Shown: positions 26,216-34,710 of the stretch, in pieces
How the letters are laid out: every line of letters starts with the position of its first letter
Numbering within the stretch: position 1 is the stretch's first letter
DNA from: Thalassotalea insulae
Lineage (GTDB): Bacteria; Pseudomonadota; Gammaproteobacteria; Enterobacterales; Alteromonadaceae
Reading direction: 5' to 3'
Length of the DNA stretch: 64,000 nt
NCBI RefSeq assembly: GCF_030161395.1
Contig: NZ_BSST01000001.1
Location: forward strand, 3,472,001 to 3,536,000
Translations under genes and position numbers: made by a program
Notes under the pieces: generated by a model
The model's input: the letters and a program-made list of their open reading frames with translations, nothing else
What the model was told of the DNA's origin: nothing
Databases searched by the model: none

Positions 26216-27250
26216 ATGGCGCAGAAAATAAAAGATATATTGCGTATTGGTGAGTTTGAAATAGCATTGGGTGAACAACGTAAAATTGATTTGCCTGTAG
26301 CTAAACTGTATACCGATGCGAATGTTTCTTTGCCCGTACATATTATCCGGGGCAAAAAGCCAGGCCCGAGCATTTTTATTAGCGCAGCTGTGCACGGTGA
26401 TGAATTAAATGGCATCGAAATCATTAGGCGTTTGATCAGTCAGAAAAATTTTAAACTGAGCAAAGGGACATTAATTGCGGTGCCTATGGTGAATGTTTAT
26501 GGCGTGGTCAATCAAAGTCGTTATATGCCAGATCGACGGGATCTCAATCGCTGTTTTCCCGGCTCTCCGAGAGGTTCGCTAGCAGGAAGGGTGGCGCATA
26601 TTTTTTTAAATGAAATAGTGAAGCATTGTGACTATGGCATTGACTTGCATACTGGTGCTATTCACCGCTCTAATTTGCCACAAATTCGAGCTGATATTGC
26701 CGATGACACCACCAAGCTATTGGCACAAGTATTTGGTGTGCCTGTGATTTTAAATTCGAACATTATTGATGGCTCATTGCGCCAGGCGGCAGTGAGCAAT
26801 AATACTAAAGTGTTATTGTATGAAGCGGGCGAAGCATTACGTTTTGATGAACTGTCGATACGTGCTGGCATCAAAGGCATTATGAATGTCTTACAGTATT
26901 TGGGGATGAAACGGAAAAGTGCGGGTAAAAAATCCCCGGTGGCGCCATTTATTGCCAATGGCAGTCAATGGTTGAGGGCAAATGCCAGTGGTATTGTTAA
27001 TCACTCAGCCGGTTTAGGTGATTTGGTTAAAAAAGGGGATATATTGGCGGAAATTGGCAGTCCCTATGGCGAAGTGCTTGATGTGGTGATAGCGAGCAGA
27101 GCGGGTATTTTAATTGGCAGGCAAAATATTCCGTTGGTACAGGAAGGTGAAGCCATGTTCCATATTGCCTATTTTGAAGAAGATGATCAGCATATCGCAA
27201 CACAAATTGAAACGGTACAAGATGATTTATTACCAGAAAAAATTGAGTAA
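26216..27250 (+). CDS. Succinylglutamate desuccinylase/aspartoacylase-family protein
   Basis: A 344-residue zinc hydrolase of the AstE/AspA branch of the M14 superfamily. The zinc pair is in AAVHGDELNGIEIIRRL (His-Gly-Asp-Glu), followed by NVYGVVNQSRYMPDRRDLNRCFPG (substrate-binding Arg-Asp-Leu-Asn-Arg) and the third ligand in DYGIDLHTGAIHR. The catalytic Glu is probably in VLLYEAGEALRF. A C-terminal biotinyl-lipoyl-like beta region (about 245-330: ANASGIVNHSAGLGDLVKKGDILAEIGSPYGE) is typical of this subgroup. The family cleaves N-acyl or amide bonds to amino acids. Placed 12 bp after rimK, it may remove or edit glutamyl groups; the substrate is not known. Confidence 0.85.
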   Translation: MAQKIKDILRIGEFEIALGEQRKIDLPVAKLYTDANVSLPVHIIRGKKPGPSIFISAAVHGDELNGIEIIRRLISQKNFKLSKGTLIAVPMVNVYGVVNQSRYMPDRRDLNRCFPGSPRGSLAGRVAHIFLNEIVKHCDYGIDLHTGAIHRSNLPQIRADIADDTTKLLAQVFGVPVILNSNIIDGSLRQAAVSNNTKVLLYEAGEALRFDELSIRAGIKGIMNVLQYLGMKRKSAGKKSPVAPFIANGSQWLRANASGIVNHSAGLGDLVKKGDILAEIGSPYGEVLDVVIASRAGILIGRQNIPLVQEGEAMFHIAYFEEDDQHIATQIETVQDDLLPEKIE

Positions 27251-27262
27251 GGTCTTAGTTTA

Positions 27263-27709
27263 ATGAAAGAGAAAATGATTATTGGTCGTTTGGAAGCAAT
27301 TGCATTACCTGAGTTAAGTATTGAAAATATGACGGTAAGGATTGATAGCGGCGCTAAAACCTCCTCTTTGCATGTTGATAATCTTAAGCAAATTACCACA
27401 AAAGGTAAGCCTTGGGTGTCATTTGATCTTCATCCCGATGTTCATAATGTTGAGAAGGTTATTACTTGCTCCGCACCTATTAGTGATATCCGTAAGGTGA
27501 AGTCGTCAAATGGTGTATCAGAACAACGTTATGTTATTGAAACTATAGTAACGCTAGGTAAAGACTCCTGGCCGATTGAAATCACCTTAACTGACCGTTC
27601 TGATATGAGTTATTTAATGTTATTTGGTCGAGAAGCTATGGGAAAGCGGTTTTTAGTGGATCCGTCCAAGGTGTATTTAGCGGGTAGTGAAGATGCAAGT
27701 CAATCTTGA
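27263..27709 (+). CDS. rimB: RimB-like retropepsin-fold protease (ATP-dependent zinc protease family)
   Basis: A 148-residue protein of the pepsin/retropepsin-fold family annotated as RimK/LysX-associated protease. It shows the aspartate motif VRIDSGAKTSSLHV, a flap-like region with WVSFDLHP, then RYVIETIVTLG, WPIEITLTDRSDMSYLMLFGREAM and a conserved end FLVDPSKVYL. RimB in Pseudomonas cleaves the glutamate tail that RimK adds to S6. The association with rimK two genes upstream supports the same job here. The stop at 27709 overlaps the start of the mscS-like gene. Confidence 0.82.
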   Translation: MKEKMIIGRLEAIALPELSIENMTVRIDSGAKTSSLHVDNLKQITTKGKPWVSFDLHPDVHNVEKVITCSAPISDIRKVKSSNGVSEQRYVIETIVTLGKDSWPIEITLTDRSDMSYLMLFGREAMGKRFLVDPSKVYLAGSEDASQS

Positions 27710-28574
27710 ACAACTTATGCAGTTATTATCACAGACTGTGGTTGTTGTTGCTGAGCAGCCAATCACCTTAGGTAACTTACTGTTAGTGCCGATGTTACTC
27801 ATTGTCGGTATGGTATCTACTCGCTGGTTAGTTAAGTTTTTGACTAAAAAGCTCACCAGTGTCAAAACAGATCCTAATATTATTCACTTGTTGCGGCGCA
27901 CACTCTATGTGATTGCTATCGCATTAATAATGTTCACCTTGTTAGATTTACTTAATGTCCCGATTACGGCTTTTGCCTTTCTATCTGGTGCTGTCGCTAT
28001 CGGCGTTGGTTTTGGTGCACAAAATATCATTAATAATTTTATCAGTGGCTGGATACTGATGTGGGAGCGACCAATTCGTATTGGCGATTTTCTTGAAGTT
28101 GAAGAAGCTAAGGGGGTGGTTGAAGAAATCAATACCCGTTCCACTCGTATTCGACGCGTCGACGGTGTTCATTTATTGATCCCCAATAGCAAGCTATTAG
28201 AAAATACCGTTGTTAACTGGACCTTAGTTGATCGGTTAGTCAGAACTTCGGTCCGTATCGGCGTTGCTTATGGTTCGCCAGCGAGAAAAGTCGCAGATTT
28301 GATCATGCAGGCAACAACCGAACAACCGGATGTGTTACTGGAACCTCAACCGGTTGTGACTTTTGAAGATTTTGGTGATAACGCGTTAGCGTTTGAGGTG
28401 ATCTTTTGGATCCATTCCAAAGTCGAAGGCGGATTACGAGTGATGCGTAGTGATATTCGCTTTCGCCTAGATGAGCTATTTGCTGAGCATGGAATAGTGG
28501 TGGCGTTTCCACAGCGTGATGTTCATTTAGATGGTGCGCTGACCATTATTAATCAAAAAGAACAAGAGAATTAA
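27693..28574 (+). CDS. mscS: MscS-family mechanosensitive channel
   Basis: A 293-residue channel from the ATG at 27693; a GTG two codons earlier (27687) is possible. TM segments are near 25-45, 68-90 and 95-118. The pore helix reads AFLSGAVAIGVGFGAQNIINNFISGWILMWERPIRIGDFLEVEEAKGVVEEI, followed by RSTRIRRVDGVHLLIPNSKLLEN, the MscS beta domain, and PQRDVHL near the end. Such channels open under membrane tension and release solutes. It overlaps the rimB-like gene by 17 bp, so its translation is probably coupled. A link between RimK-family modification and osmotic release is not established. Confidence 0.88.
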   Translation: MQVNLEQLMQLLSQTVVVVAEQPITLGNLLLVPMLLIVGMVSTRWLVKFLTKKLTSVKTDPNIIHLLRRTLYVIAIALIMFTLLDLLNVPITAFAFLSGAVAIGVGFGAQNIINNFISGWILMWERPIRIGDFLEVEEAKGVVEEINTRSTRIRRVDGVHLLIPNSKLLENTVVNWTLVDRLVRTSVRIGVAYGSPARKVADLIMQATTEQPDVLLEPQPVVTFEDFGDNALAFEVIFWIHSKVEGGLRVMRSDIRFRLDELFAEHGIVVAFPQRDVHLDGALTIINQKEQEN

Positions 28575-28588
28575 AGGCGCTATTTATT

Positions 28589-29386
28589 ATGTGTCGATTT
28601 ATTGCTTATACCGGTGAAATCACCTTGATGGAAGATTTATTGTTTAATGCCGAAAACTCTTTAGTGCGGCAAAGTAAGCAGGCAAAGATGCGGGTTAATC
28701 CCCTCAACGGCGATGGCTTTGGTGTTGGCTGGTATCCAACCCATAGTGATGAACTGCCCGGTACGTTTGTCAGTATCGAGCCGGCGTGGAGTAATCGCAA
28801 TTTAAGCCAGATAGCTACTAAAATTCCCACTAAGCATTTTTTTGCTCATGTGCGAGATGCTTCCGTGGGGATGCCAGTGTCACAAAGTAACTGTCATCCA
28901 TTTCAATATGGCCGCTATTTGTGGATGCATAATGGCAGGCTAGATCAATTTAGTTGCTTTCGACGTCTGTTGTTAAGTGAATTATCTGATCAGGCATTTG
29001 ATTTTATTAAAGGTAACACAGATTCAGAATGTGCGTTTGCGCTGTTTTTAGATGAAATAGCCTTTGATCAACAGGCGAGCCATAGCAAACTGGTACAGGG
29101 GATGCGTAATACCATTGAAAAAATCAGTGATTATCGTCGGCAAGTTGGGGCTAGCACGAATGCTTTTATTAATTTTGCCTTAACTAATGGTCAGGAAAGT
29201 GTGTTTACCCGTTATTCAACATTAGCTGATGTCAGGCCTGCTTCGTTGTTTTATCATCAAGAAGGCGAAAACATTATTGTTTCATCGGAACCTGTGACAG
29301 AAAATAGTGACTATTGGACTAAGGTTGAGCGCAATACCTTGCTATCGGTTTGTGCTAATAAGGTCGTTGCGGAAGCGTTATTTTAG
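28589..29386 (+). CDS. yafJ: Class II glutamine amidotransferase (YafJ/EgtC-like)
   Basis: A 265-residue Ntn-hydrolase. The N-terminal nucleophile Cys2 is in MCRFIAYTGE. GDGFGVGWYP (oxyanion and glutamine-binding loop), FFAHVRDASVG, NCHPFQYGRYLWMHNGRL and NTDSECAFALFL follow the class II amidotransferase order. There is no attached synthase domain. The family releases ammonia from glutamine or cleaves gamma-glutamyl amide bonds (as in EgtC), so a role in hydrolysing a gamma-glutamyl compound is possible. It lies 14 bp after the mscS gene and probably ends the rimK transcript. The exact substrate is unknown. Confidence 0.8.
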   Translation: MCRFIAYTGEITLMEDLLFNAENSLVRQSKQAKMRVNPLNGDGFGVGWYPTHSDELPGTFVSIEPAWSNRNLSQIATKIPTKHFFAHVRDASVGMPVSQSNCHPFQYGRYLWMHNGRLDQFSCFRRLLLSELSDQAFDFIKGNTDSECAFALFLDEIAFDQQASHSKLVQGMRNTIEKISDYRRQVGASTNAFINFALTNGQESVFTRYSTLADVRPASLFYHQEGENIIVSSEPVTENSDYWTKVERNTLLSVCANKVVAEALF

Positions 29387-29410
29387 CTGATTACGCTTGA
29401 ATGGTATTAA

Positions 29411-29441
29411 AAACAAAAGGCGCCTTAATGGCGCCTTATGA
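29411..29441 (-). terminator. Terminator of the secreted lysozyme-like/CBM gene
   Basis: On the minus strand, AAGGCGCC and GGCGCCTT form a GC-rich hairpin with a 5-nt loop, followed by TTGTTTTT. It lies between convergent genes and may also slow plus-strand transcription. Confidence 0.75.
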
Positions 29442-29454
29442 AGTATGGTAAATT

Positions 29455-31632
29455 TTACTGGCAATCTTCAACGTAATCCCATGGTGCACCGCTTTCAGGG
29501 TTGTTGTTTTGGCTCCACCAACGTGCTTGGTAGATTTTGCCATTATAAGTTGCTTGCATACCACCTGTGTAAACACTTGCTGCATCCCATTGAGCAGGGC
29601 AACTAACACCTGGTTCAAAGGTAACGGACAATGTATGTGCCGCATTTAGACCAGGGAAAGTATAGCTTGAAGCTGTGGCAACTGTTTGACCATCAACTGT
29701 TATCGAGGCAACTTTGAAACCAGCATCAGCATTAAAGTTCACTGTATAGTCGCTGCCGCCTTTTGCGTTAATTACATTGTTGCTATCAGGAGTTGGTGAA
29801 ATACTGCCACCAGAGCCATTGACTGTCGCGGTTATTGGGTAAAAGACTGGGATATCGATAGTGATATCTGAGTAATTACCGTTAACGAACTCAAAGTTAG
29901 TAGCAGAGAGCTCGCTGACATTGGTATTTAATAAAATTAGTTGTTTATTATCTCCGCCCGATGTCGCGTCGACTAAGCTTAATATCGCATTATTGCCATC
30001 TTGCGTCAGCTCCAGTTGGCTAAAACTATAGTTAAATAGCGGCATGCTAATAACCGTTTTTTCAACGCTAAAGTTATTGATTGTTAATACTTTATTCCAG
30101 CCCCAGTTTTGACTGCTTAGCGGCACAATATAACCTAAGCGATCAAAGCCACCGGTTACATTAGTAAACATTTCGGCAGATAAATCAGCAAGTGTTAAAC
30201 CAGTTAACGTAATTGAGCTATAAATACCGCCATCAGCAGCTTGTACGCCAATAACTAATGCGTTATCCGTTTCATAAGCTTTTAAGTGTTTAAAACCTAT
30301 GCCAGCGGTACCTTTTACTTTATCCACCGCAGGGTCAAAATTGTTTACTGTTTGTTTGCCTGACCAGGCAATTGCATAAACATTGGAATTGACGATAACG
30401 GCCTCTGTATCTGCTGATATTTGGCTGGCCGTAACGCCATTAATCACCACGTTTTGACTCGCAAACTGCAATTGTGCTCCGTTTGTGGTGTCAGTGACGG
30501 TTAAGTTAGCCAATGGTGAGCTATTTGCCCAGTCTCGTAAAATGATCCGATCTTCACCAACAGTGAAATCCTGTATTGTCGTCACAGCGTTTGCTTGTTC
30601 ATTTAACTCAATGATATCAACACCGCCACCAGTAATAACTATATCGTTGCCCCAGCCAGCTGACATCGTTTCGTTGTAACTTGAGCCTTCGATTGTATCG
30701 TCTGCAGGGGTATCAAAAATGGTATTATAGCCACCAAATTTATAGACATACTTGGTAATACAAGTTCCTAATTCGTCGCAAGTAATTTGATCTTTTGTTA
30801 ATAAAGCACCAACCCCCCAGGCGCCACGTAAATGGGCTGCGGCCAAAATACCAGACATAGTGGCTTGTATGGTAATTGGGTTATTGTCATCATCATAGCC
30901 AGGCCAAGTTTTAGCGAGCGCTTGGGTCCAGGTCATATTGGCGTCTTCGAGCAGGCCACTGATCACAGAATAGTTAAAACGCATCGCGTCACGCATCACC
31001 AGTTCTTGTTTTTCTGGTTTAACTAAATCGGCGAACGAATTGACGCCATTGCGGCCGGTGAAGGTGCCTTGCCATTTATTAATATCAGTGACATAGACTT
31101 TGTTGCCACCAGACCCTGGGATTTCTGCTAACGCTTCTGTTTTACACCCAATCCAAGTGCTATCATCAACAAACATGTAGAAGCTGTCATATTCAACGCC
31201 ATCAATTGTAACAACATTCGGGCTATAATAGCCTGAGTCAATTAACACCGCTTCACCTAATTGATAGCCAACAAAGCCCCAGGCATTCATTGAGTTATAC
31301 TGCATTTGTTTAAACATTTGAGCATCATTAGGTGTAGCTGGGTTATAAATATCATCGATACCTAATTTGGTAAAAAACTCATTAATAGTGGTTGGTTCAG
31401 AAACCATAGAACCTGTTGCACAATCTCGGACCAAGCGGCCAGGTGCTGTTACCTTGGCATAAGTGTATACCGGGTTGTTAAGGTTTTGTGCATAGAAATC
31501 AGCTAAATATGGGTTAATACCTGATTCAAAATTTCTCACTGAATCTAGAAAGTCTTGTACACCACCATTTGCCGCATTGGCGTGACAAGCGATGGCTAAA
31601 CTAATAGCGGTTGTTAACGCGAACTTTTTCAT
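29455..31632 (-). CDS. Secreted lysozyme-like protein with Ca-binding-like region and chitin-binding CBM5/12
   Basis: A 725-residue exported protein (signal peptide MKKFALTTAISLAIACHANA). The N-terminal 25-310 region has FESGINPYLADFY, WGFVGYQLGEAVLIDSGYY, WQGTFTGRNGVNSFADLVKPEKQELVMRDAM, and SGILAAAHLRGAWGVGALL...YKFGGY. That set of blocks I associate with lysozyme-like glycosidase domains of large secreted proteins. Glu in FESG is a candidate catalytic acid. Next, DDTIEGSSYNETMSAGWGNDIVITGGGVDIIEL (about 310-355) recalls serralysin/RTX calcium-binding folds. A BACON/InlB-like repeat is near 600-675. Residues 678-725 form a CBM5/12 chitin-binding domain (VYTGGMQATYNGKIYQARWW). A ROK-type palindrome lies about 100 bp upstream. 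Predicted to attack a GlcNAc polymer outside the cell. Confidence 0.7.
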   Translation of the reverse strand: MKKFALTTAISLAIACHANAANGGVQDFLDSVRNFESGINPYLADFYAQNLNNPVYTYAKVTAPGRLVRDCATGSMVSEPTTINEFFTKLGIDDIYNPATPNDAQMFKQMQYNSMNAWGFVGYQLGEAVLIDSGYYSPNVVTIDGVEYDSFYMFVDDSTWIGCKTEALAEIPGSGGNKVYVTDINKWQGTFTGRNGVNSFADLVKPEKQELVMRDAMRFNYSVISGLLEDANMTWTQALAKTWPGYDDDNNPITIQATMSGILAAAHLRGAWGVGALLTKDQITCDELGTCITKYVYKFGGYNTIFDTPADDTIEGSSYNETMSAGWGNDIVITGGGVDIIELNEQANAVTTIQDFTVGEDRIILRDWANSSPLANLTVTDTTNGAQLQFASQNVVINGVTASQISADTEAVIVNSNVYAIAWSGKQTVNNFDPAVDKVKGTAGIGFKHLKAYETDNALVIGVQAADGGIYSSITLTGLTLADLSAEMFTNVTGGFDRLGYIVPLSSQNWGWNKVLTINNFSVEKTVISMPLFNYSFSQLELTQDGNNAILSLVDATSGGDNKQLILLNTNVSELSATNFEFVNGNYSDITIDIPVFYPITATVNGSGGSISPTPDSNNVINAKGGSDYTVNFNADAGFKVASITVDGQTVATASSYTFPGLNAAHTLSVTFEPGVSCPAQWDAASVYTGGMQATYNGKIYQARWWSQNNNPESGAPWDYVEDCQ

Positions 31633-31731
31633 TTTTTTATCCTTTTACTCACAAGTAGATGATTGTTGTTTGTTAATAATTCGTCTTTGTTTGTTTTTTG
31701 TTCGGTTTAACAACATTAGAAGCTAAAAAAT

Positions 31732-31756
31732 AATATGTCAATTGTTTTTACTAATT
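31732..31756. promoter_or_regulatory. Palindromic operator A of the ROK sugar regulon
   Basis: Left arm AATATGTCAAT, 3-bp centre, right arm TTTTACTAATT. Positions 31734-31756 are identical over 23 bases to 34638-34660 upstream of the TonB receptor gene, and both match the near-perfect palindrome at 39291-39325 by the ATGTCAA core and spacing. Located about 100 bp before the secreted-protein start. Confidence 0.7.
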
Positions 31757-31803
31757 GTTTTGTTTTAACTTAAAATGTCGATAATGGAGGGGGATAGTGA
31801 GAG

Positions 31804-31840
31804 GTGAGCAAAAATAGTCAGGTTGAAAATCAACCTGACG
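31804..31840 (-). terminator. Terminator of the TonB-dependent receptor gene
   Basis: On the minus strand, GTCAGGTTG and CAACCTGAC form a 9-bp stem with a 5-nt loop (31817-31839), followed by TATTTTTGC. Confidence 0.65.
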
Positions 31841-31955
31841 TTTCTGGAAAGGAAAAGTCCCTTTCAAAATCGTTTTTAATCGTTATTAAAAACGATACTT
31901 CTCCTACTTGGAACGTGTGTAAACAAACCAAATAGGCTAAGTTCCTGTGCGATAT

Positions 31956-34538
31956 TTAGAATTTAATACTCGCGCCGAGGTAATAACGGGCACCAAATTC
32001 ATCGATACTGTGGATGACATTGCCATAGTCTGGCTGACGTAAAATCATCGCTTCGTTGGTTAAATTAACGGCTTCCAGAGAAATATCAACATTTTCCATC
32101 GCATGCCATACAAGAGATGCATCTATTTGGCTGTAGGCATCGTTAACACTGTCGCTACCGCTGCCGTTATATTGGCGCATCCATTCGTCACGATAGTTAT
32201 AGGCCAGACGAGCGCTAAAGTTATCGTTTTCAAAGTAACCTGAAATATTGAAAGAATTTTTCGATACTTCATTTAGTGGTACGGTTTTACCAGCAGAATT
32301 TGTTACTTCGCTGTCGGTATAGGTATAGTTACCTTGGAAGCCAAAGCCATTACCAAAATCATGTTGGAGTTGGAGTTCTAATCCTGTGACATCTGCGGTA
32401 CCCACATTACGAGAACGGGTCACTAAACATGTTGCTGAACAACCGGCATAAGACTCAGTCGCCGCAGTCGTTTCAATATAATCACTGATATTTTTGATAA
32501 ATAGCGTGGCACCCACAACCGAGGCGCTGTCAAAATACCATTCTAAACCAATGTCGTATTGATCTGCTTTGTATGGGTCGAGATCCGGGCTACCAACAGT
32601 GGCGGTAGCAAAACTAACGGAAATAGTTTCGGCCATTTGCATATCGTCATAATCGGGACGCGATAGGGTAGAACCGGCGGCAAAACGAAATATCAGCTCA
32701 TCGGTAATGTCAGCTGCAATATTGACGCTAGGTAAAAAGTTACTATAATTTTTCTTCCCTTGTGACGGCTTACCATCAATACTGCCTTTTGATAAAACGT
32801 CGGTATCAACAAAGCGCAGCCCTATGTTGCCGCGAAAGCCTTCTCCCTGAAAATTGGCTTTAAGATAAGCCGCTGTCATATCTTCTTCAATGGAAAATTG
32901 ACTTAAGGTGGTGGTGTCAGTAGCTTGATTTTGTTTCGCGTAAGCCCATATCTCACGGTTTGCTATTGGGAAAGCAGATAAACTGCCAGAACGACCTTCC
33001 TTACTATGTAGTCCGCTGACAAAACCGCCGTTAAAATCAGCAAGGGTTAACCCTTGAGCGATCGCTTGATTAACATCAACATCTCGATAATCTCCGCGAG
33101 AGGAGAAGGTTTGATTTTGAAACTTTACGCCTGCTTCAAGGGTGGAGAAAATCCCTCTATCGAGCTGATAACTAAAGTCCGATTGAAAATAATCAATATC
33201 GTTATCACGAATATAATTGATATAGGTAAATTCCTGGAAAATTTTAAAGTTACTGTGACTGCTCATGTAATCAGAATTCGTTGGAATGATTTCGAGCGCA
33301 CCATCAACATCATAGGTATAACCCGCGTTGGCTGTATTGTCGGTATCTCCCCACCAGGTACTGCTTTGCTTGGTACGCCCCTCGGCTGTCGAGCTACCGG
33401 CGACCATATTGAGTGACCAGTTATCGGCATCATATTCTAGGGTTAAATTAAGTGCATCAGTTTGCATTTCTGGAGTACGTAATACCGTGTTGTTAAATAA
33501 TGGTGCAAGCCCAGCACCATTCGCGCCGTTAGTAGTTGCGCGCGTGATCACGCCTGCATCATTATGTGTGATCGAGTCACCATCGAGGGTGCCAAAACCA
33601 ACAATGCCAAATAGGGCTGAGTTGTTGTGATCGTTGTTTAGCTCAAACAGGTTGTAGTTTACACTTAGCGCAAGATTCTCAGATGGCAGGTATTGCATTG
33701 TTAACTGTGTACTGGAGCGTTCTCTATCTTCATCAAATAAAATTGAAGACATCGCGCCATAGCTGCTATGGGTCACACCTTTATCGTCTGTTAGACTGGC
33801 ACTGCCTGGAGTACCAAAGTTTGATAATGTTTCGCGATATACTTTTGACTCTTCATTTGAGTAAGCCACTAATATACCGAAAGTTTCATCATCTGTTTTC
33901 CAGCTACCTAAGGCCGAATAAGCCGGGTCCCATTCTTGGGCATTGTCGTGGTAGGCACTTTCGGCAGAGGCAAATATAGTGCCTGACTCTAGTTCTAAAG
34001 GTTTACGCGTTCTTAAGTTAACAGTACCACCGATTGCCCCTTCATTAACATCCGCTTCTACGGATTTATATAAGTCCATACCAGAGATTTGCTCAGCAGC
34101 TAGCATTTCAAAGTTAAAACTACGGTTAATTCCACCTAAGTCAAACCAGCCAACACTGGCAACATTTTGCCCGTTAAGTAACACCATACTGTGTTCAGGT
34201 GCAGTACCACGAACAGTGACACCATTAACTTCGCCATAGGTACGAACCACAGTGACACCAGGAATACGCTGCATTGCATCACCGATATTTTTATCGGGAA
34301 ATTTACCTATGTCTTCGGCTGAGATTGAATCAAGGACAGAGTCAGAAAAGCGCTTGTTATTAAGGGCTGCAGTTAAACTGCCGCGGATGCCTTTTACTTC
34401 AATCACTTCGATATTTTCAGCGTTATCTTTTTCTGCTGCAACGGCACAGTTGCTCATCCCCATTAACGCAATAGCGCTAAATGATGCACATAACAGCGAG
34501 GTATTGTGTCTAATTTGATTGTGTAGTGTTACCGACAT
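31956..34538 (-). CDS. TonB-dependent outer-membrane receptor (carbohydrate type)
   Basis: An 860-residue receptor with an N-terminal signal segment (about 14-35). The TonB-box/plug start reads IEVIEVKGIRGSLTAALNNKRFSDSVLDSISAEDIGKFPDKNIGDAMQRIPGVTV, the form common in glycan-uptake receptors of marine gammaproteobacteria. Plug motifs GVTVRGTAPEHSMVLLNGQ and EGAIGGTVNLRTRKPLE follow. The barrel ends with YYLGASIKF, carrying a terminal aromatic residue. It would import oligosaccharides into the periplasm using energy from TonB-ExbBD. A 23-base block identical to that of the secreted-protein gene lies about 100 bp upstream, placing it in the same putative ROK regulon. Substrate inferred to be a chito- or muro-oligosaccharide from neighbours. 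Confidence 0.9.
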   Translation of the reverse strand: MSVTLHNQIRHNTSLLCASFSAIALMGMSNCAVAAEKDNAENIEVIEVKGIRGSLTAALNNKRFSDSVLDSISAEDIGKFPDKNIGDAMQRIPGVTVVRTYGEVNGVTVRGTAPEHSMVLLNGQNVASVGWFDLGGINRSFNFEMLAAEQISGMDLYKSVEADVNEGAIGGTVNLRTRKPLELESGTIFASAESAYHDNAQEWDPAYSALGSWKTDDETFGILVAYSNEESKVYRETLSNFGTPGSASLTDDKGVTHSSYGAMSSILFDEDRERSSTQLTMQYLPSENLALSVNYNLFELNNDHNNSALFGIVGFGTLDGDSITHNDAGVITRATTNGANGAGLAPLFNNTVLRTPEMQTDALNLTLEYDADNWSLNMVAGSSTAEGRTKQSSTWWGDTDNTANAGYTYDVDGALEIIPTNSDYMSSHSNFKIFQEFTYINYIRDNDIDYFQSDFSYQLDRGIFSTLEAGVKFQNQTFSSRGDYRDVDVNQAIAQGLTLADFNGGFVSGLHSKEGRSGSLSAFPIANREIWAYAKQNQATDTTTLSQFSIEEDMTAAYLKANFQGEGFRGNIGLRFVDTDVLSKGSIDGKPSQGKKNYSNFLPSVNIAADITDELIFRFAAGSTLSRPDYDDMQMAETISVSFATATVGSPDLDPYKADQYDIGLEWYFDSASVVGATLFIKNISDYIETTAATESYAGCSATCLVTRSRNVGTADVTGLELQLQHDFGNGFGFQGNYTYTDSEVTNSAGKTVPLNEVSKNSFNISGYFENDNFSARLAYNYRDEWMRQYNGSGSDSVNDAYSQIDASLVWHAMENVDISLEAVNLTNEAMILRQPDYGNVIHSIDEFGARYYLGASIKF

Positions 34539-34635
34539 GGTTTTTTCCTTTATTGTTATCTGCTCATGGTGCTTAACAACATGTACCGAAACGGAAACTA
34601 AGCTGAGCGAATGTTATGGTTATAATTTTTTATAT

Positions 34636-34660
34636 TTTATGTCAATTGTTTTTACTAATT
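34636..34660. promoter_or_regulatory. Palindromic operator B1 of the ROK sugar regulon
   Basis: Left arm TTTATGTCAAT, centre TGT, right arm TTTTACTAATT, same geometry (11-3-11) as operators A and C. It precedes the TonB receptor start by about 100 bp. Confidence 0.7.
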
Positions 34661-34684
34661 AATAATCAATCATTTTGACTAAAT
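34660..34684. promoter_or_regulatory. Degenerate second operator B2
   Basis: The right arm TTTGACTAAAT (34674-34684) matches the right arm of operator C at 10 of 11 positions with the same CAT centre, but the left arm keeps only TCAA. Directly adjacent to operator B1, it may be a weak or half site. Confidence 0.4.
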
Positions 34685-34710
34685 GTCAATAGCTTTCTTT
34701 TGTAAATTTA

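Larger units (their letters stand above)
31633..31955. other. Intergenic region between the TonB receptor and secreted-protein genes
   Basis: No gene is supported here. It holds the promoter area and palindromic operator of the secreted-protein gene (31732-31756), the terminator of the TonB receptor gene (31810-31840) and another inverted repeat, ATCGTTTTTAA/TTAAAAACGAT, near 31870-31897 that could form an mRNA 3' hairpin. Confidence 0.7.

Noticed and set aside
25906..26424. 172-codon minus-strand open frame inside rimK and its neighbour
   Set aside because: It is antisense to two well-supported genes with clear motifs, crosses their junction and shows no recognisable domain or ribosome site.
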